A stretch of 8,197 nt of DNA, taken from Pseudomonadota bacterium (GTDB lineage Bacteria > Pseudomonadota > Alphaproteobacteria > Rhizobiales > Xanthobacteraceae). Position numbers and translations under genes: made by a program. This document shows positions 6,220 through 8,197 of this stretch, in pieces. Each line of letters begins with the position of its first letter. Position 1 is the first letter of the stretch. The notes under the pieces were generated by a model. That model saw only the letters and a program-made list of their open reading frames with translations. It was not told the origin of the DNA and did no database searches. The stretch is from assembly GCA_023387555.1 (NCBI GenBank), contig JAEWHY010000406.1:1-8197 (forward strand), in the 5' to 3' direction.

Positions 6220-7764
6220 TCACGCCGTCCGCTTCGCTTCCGCCGGCAGCACATAGCCCTGCGAATAGGTCGGCATCGACACATTCTTCTTGGTGACCAT
6301 GTTCGCGACCGGCTGCAGCAATGGAATGCTCCACGAGTTTTCGGACGCATCCTTGTTGAGCGCGCGATAGCCCGCGAGCCGCTCGTCGCCGAGCTTCATG
6401 GCGAACAGCTTGCCGATACGCTCGCCATTGGCCGGCTCCTTCCAAGCCGAGAAGCGCAAAGCCGGATTGAGGATGCGGCCGGAGTAATTCTCCGGGTCCC
6501 CGGTCGCATTGGCCCAGCTGTAGAGCATGATGCCGGGCAGCTTGGCGGAATGGTTCAGCTCGAGATATTTCGCGACCGTCATCTCCTCGAGCTTCACCTC
6601 GGCGCCGATTTGCCGCCACATCGCAGCGATCGCCTGCGCGATCTCGTAGTCGTTCGGGAATGTGCCGTTGGTGGTGCAGAAGGTCATCTGCAGCGGCTTG
6701 GCCTTGCTGAAGCCGGCCTTCGCCAGCGTCTCGGCGGCCTTCTTGCGATCGAACGGGAAGCTGTAGCCCGGCACATCGCCCGAGGAGCCCGGCGTCGCCA
6801 GCACCTGCAGCGGCTTGGCGTGATTGTTGAAGAACGCCTTGGCGAGCGCGGCCTTGTCGATCGCCATGTGCAGCGCCGTACGCACATCCTTGTTCTGATA
6901 GGTGTCCACATAGCTCGGGATCTGCAGCATGTAGATTTCGGCCTGCGGGAACAGGCTGACCTTGAGCTGCGGGTTCTTCTCCAGCCGCACCGCCTCGCGG
7001 AACGGCAGCTGGATCGCGACATCGACGCGGCCGGATTCGATCGCGGCGACGCGCGTGGAGGCCTCCGGCAGCACCTGGAAGGTGACGTTCTTGATCGCCG
7101 GAACGCCGCCCCAGTATTTGTCGAAGGCTTCCATCACCATGCGCGAGCCGCGCTGGTAATCCACCAGCTTGTAGGGCCCGGCGCCGATCGGCTTTGCCAG
7201 GAAGCCCTCGTCGCCCACCTTCTCGTGATAGGCCTTCGGGATGATGTAGACGGTGAGGAAGCCGAGATAGAATTCAGCCGACGGCGAAGGCTTGGAATAG
7301 ACCAGCACCGCCTGCGTCGGCGAGATGATCTCGACGTCCTTGAGATCCTGCATCAGACCCGCCACCGCAAGCCGCTTGTCCTTCTGCGGCCGCGTGACCC
7401 AGCTGTATTTCACGTCCTCGGTGGTGAGTTTCGAGCCGTCGTGAAAGAAGATGTCGTCGCGCAGCGTGATTTCGAGACGGGTCGAATTGTCGTCGAGCCA
7501 CGTGCGCGAGGCGATCTGGCGCGGCTGCAGCTTCTGCTCCGACGAATAGGTCAGCGGCGAGTCGTAGATGCACTTGAAGATCGACTGACCGACCGGGAAC
7601 GTCACCGCGGTCGGGTCCCAGCTCTGCACGTCGGCCATGAACGCGATGTTCAGCGGCGTGTCGGCCGATTGCGCGCCGGCGAGTTGGGGAAGAAAGGTCG
7701 TGGCCGGCAGGCCGAGCATCAACGATACAAATTCGCGTTTGGTAATCTCGAATTTCGCACTCAT
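6220..7764 (-). CDS. ABC importer solute-binding protein, family 5 (DppA/OppA-like)
   Basis: This 514-residue protein is the periplasmic receptor that gives the importer its specificity. An N-terminal signal has T-K-R-E-F-V at 8-13, a hydrophobic stretch to about 25 and a likely cleavage after A-G-A at 31. K-R-x-F resembles a Tat signal in which Lys replaces the first Arg. Mature family 5 blocks are clear: L-R-D-D-I-F-F-H-D-G-S-K-L-T-T-E-D-V at 101-118, P-I-G-A-G-P-Y-K-L at 192-200, P-E-A-S-T-R-V-A-A-I-E-S-G-R-V-D at 233-248 and D-V-R-T-A-L-H-M-A-I-D-K at 293-304. Length is typical. The ATG at 7764 has AGAGGA six bases upstream (7771-7776), preceded by an A7 run, a strong initiation context fitting an abundant protein. 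Ligands of this family include peptides, nickel chelates, opines, sugars and other small molecules, so specificity is open. Confidence 0.95.
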   Translation of the reverse strand: MSAKFEITKREFVSLMLGLPATTFLPQLAGAQSADTPLNIAFMADVQSWDPTAVTFPVGQSIFKCIYDSPLTYSSEQKLQPRQIASRTWLDDNSTRLEITLRDDIFFHDGSKLTTEDVKYSWVTRPQKDKRLAVAGLMQDLKDVEIISPTQAVLVYSKPSPSAEFYLGFLTVYIIPKAYHEKVGDEGFLAKPIGAGPYKLVDYQRGSRMVMEAFDKYWGGVPAIKNVTFQVLPEASTRVAAIESGRVDVAIQLPFREAVRLEKNPQLKVSLFPQAEIYMLQIPSYVDTYQNKDVRTALHMAIDKAALAKAFFNNHAKPLQVLATPGSSGDVPGYSFPFDRKKAAETLAKAGFSKAKPLQMTFCTTNGTFPNDYEIAQAIAAMWRQIGAEVKLEEMTVAKYLELNHSAKLPGIMLYSWANATGDPENYSGRILNPALRFSAWKEPANGERIGKLFAMKLGDERLAGYRALNKDASENSWSIPLLQPVANMVTKKNVSMPTYSQGYVLPAEAKRTA

Positions 7765-8066
7765 CGCGGTTCCTCTGTTTTTTTGAACGCTGTCACGTGC
7801 TTGGCCCGCCGCGAAATGCGGCCGGCTTAATCGATTAGCTTTCTGAAACGGCCCGGCAAGTTACCGGTTGGCAATCTGATGCTGGTTCGCAATTTACGTG
7901 CCGCACCGCGATGCGGATCGGCCAAACCACAGGAACGAAATGAGGATCACGGAGACGACACCGGGAAACGGCGGATCGAGCCGTCGCGCAGGCAACGTTT
8001 GCGGCTCCGTCCCGCATCGCAATGCTCCGCCTTTCACGGCAAGCGAAAGGTCCAGCGGTCCACGCT

Positions 8067-8075
8067 TGCTATAAT
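8067..8075 (+). promoter_or_regulatory. Extended -10 promoter for the divergent oxidoreductase
   Basis: TGCTATAAT at 8067-8075 is a perfect extended -10 (TGn plus TATAAT), striking in so GC-rich a background. No recognisable -35 lies 16-18 bases upstream, as is common for extended -10 promoters. Transcription would start near 8082, inside the putative operator, giving a leader of about 75 bases before the ATG at 8158. Confidence 0.6.
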
Positions 8076-8076
8076 T

Positions 8077-8107
8077 AGTATACTGTATGTTATCGTTCGC
8101 GCGTCAA
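8077..8107 (-). promoter_or_regulatory. Possible promoter of the transporter operon
   Basis: On the minus strand TTGACG (plus 8102-8107) and TATACT (8077-8082) are both good hexamers, but they are 19 bases apart, at the long limit for sigma70. The TATACT overlaps the putative operator, so a bound repressor would block it. It would leave a leader of about 305 bases before the binding-protein gene. A weaker candidate lies at 7832-7859. Confidence 0.3.
8079..8088. promoter_or_regulatory. Putative GntR operator, site 2 (TATACTGTAT)
   Basis: This is a second copy of the 10-mer found at 1482-1491, with the palindrome ATAC-T-GTAT at 8080-8088 centred on 8084. Here the symmetry extends outward after two mismatched pairs (TA-N2-palindrome-N2-TA). 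The centre lies 9 bases past TATAAT, so it would cover the start of the rightward transcript. It also overlaps a possible leftward -10. Binding by the GntR protein encoded at 1563-2246 is inferred. Confidence 0.55.
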
Positions 8108-8157
8108 GCGTTGCATTCCGGCAGACACATTCATCAATCTAACTTTAGACAGGCACC

Positions 8158-8197
8158 ATGCGCGCGATTGAATTTGAAGCTTACGGCGGCCCGGAAG
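8158..8197 (+). CDS. NADPH:quinone / zinc-type alcohol dehydrogenase family oxidoreductase, N-terminal fragment
   Basis: Only 13 codons are present, encoding MRAIEFEAYGGPE before the window ends. This opening, with a short beta strand followed by G-G-P-E, is characteristic of medium-chain dehydrogenase/reductases of the quinone oxidoreductase group. The ATG has a weak AGG six-base-spaced ribosome site (AGG at 8151-8153 lies 4 bases upstream). It is divergent from the transporter operon and has an extended -10 promoter with a TATACTGTAT site at the expected start. The family uses NAD(P)H to reduce quinones or enoyl compounds, or oxidises alcohols when zinc is present. Which applies cannot be told from this fragment. 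Confidence 0.72.
   Translation, partial: MRAIEFEAYGGPE

Larger units (their letters stand above)
7765..8157. other. 393-base divergent intergenic region
   Basis: This gap lies between the divergent binding-protein and oxidoreductase genes and carries no convincing gene. The right part (8067-8107) holds the AT-rich promoter and operator signals listed separately. The left part would be transcribed as a leader of roughly 300 bases if the transporter promoter is near 8100. It contains inverted repeats: 7804-7826 (8 of 9 pairs), 7901-7916 (CCGCA/TGCGG) and 7968-7984 (ACGGC/GCCGT), plus the perfect palindrome TAATCGATTA at 7828-7837. A weak closer promoter for the transporter is TTGCCG (plus 7854-7859), 16 bases, TAATCG (7832-7837). 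No known riboswitch was recognised and no terminator hairpin with a T-tract was found. Confidence 0.5.

Noticed and set aside
6196..7830. Long open frame on the plus strand opposite the binding-protein gene
   Set aside because: It is Arg/His-rich and matches no family pattern, while the minus strand encodes a clear full-length binding protein. High GC often opens the antisense frame.
7940..8074. 44-codon plus-strand frame with AGGA five bases before its ATG
   Set aside because: The peptide is Ser/Arg/Pro-rich with no motif and its stop lies in the TATAAT box of the downstream promoter. A leader peptide cannot be excluded but nothing supports it.

Overview
This high-GC window reads as a catabolic and transport locus of an alphaproteobacterium. 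A Bradyrhizobium/Rhodopseudomonas-like (Nitrobacteraceae) host is my inference. It rests on codon use and on the G/C-rich intergenic palindromes at 6011-6030 and 6069-6173, which resemble repeats common in those genomes. Almost everything is coded on the minus strand. Only the last 40 bases start a gene on the plus strand.

In transcription order (right to left), a peptide-type (Dpp/Opp family) ABC importer is encoded by four genes: a secreted family 5 solute-binding protein (6220-7764), two permeases (4985-6001 and 4105-5019) and one protein carrying both ATPase domains (2249-4105). A GntR/FCD regulator follows two bases after the ATPase (1563-2246). A 218-base gap between the binding protein and the first permease holds two kinds of palindromic repeat. 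All other junctions in the transporter-regulator block overlap or are 2 bases apart.

A second minus-strand unit begins after a 104-base gap with its own promoter. It encodes an FMN-dependent luciferase-like (RutA/SsuD-type) monooxygenase (346-1458) and, 7 bases later, the N-terminus of an AMP-forming acyl-CoA ligase cut by the window edge (1-338). At the far right, a divergent gene starting at 8158 looks like a medium-chain NADPH:quinone/zinc-type oxidoreductase.

The two regulatory gaps share the 10-mer TATACTGTAT, which contains the palindrome ATAC-T-GTAT. In both places it sits just downstream of a good -10 region, near the expected start of transcription. The simplest model is that the local GntR protein represses both the monooxygenase-ligase unit and the divergent oxidoreductase, and perhaps the transporter, until a substrate is imported. 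Together the genes suggest uptake of a small organic compound, flavin-dependent oxygenation or cleavage, CoA activation of the resulting acid, and reduction. The substrate cannot be read from the sequence. No RNA gene, insertion sequence, CRISPR array or phage gene was seen.
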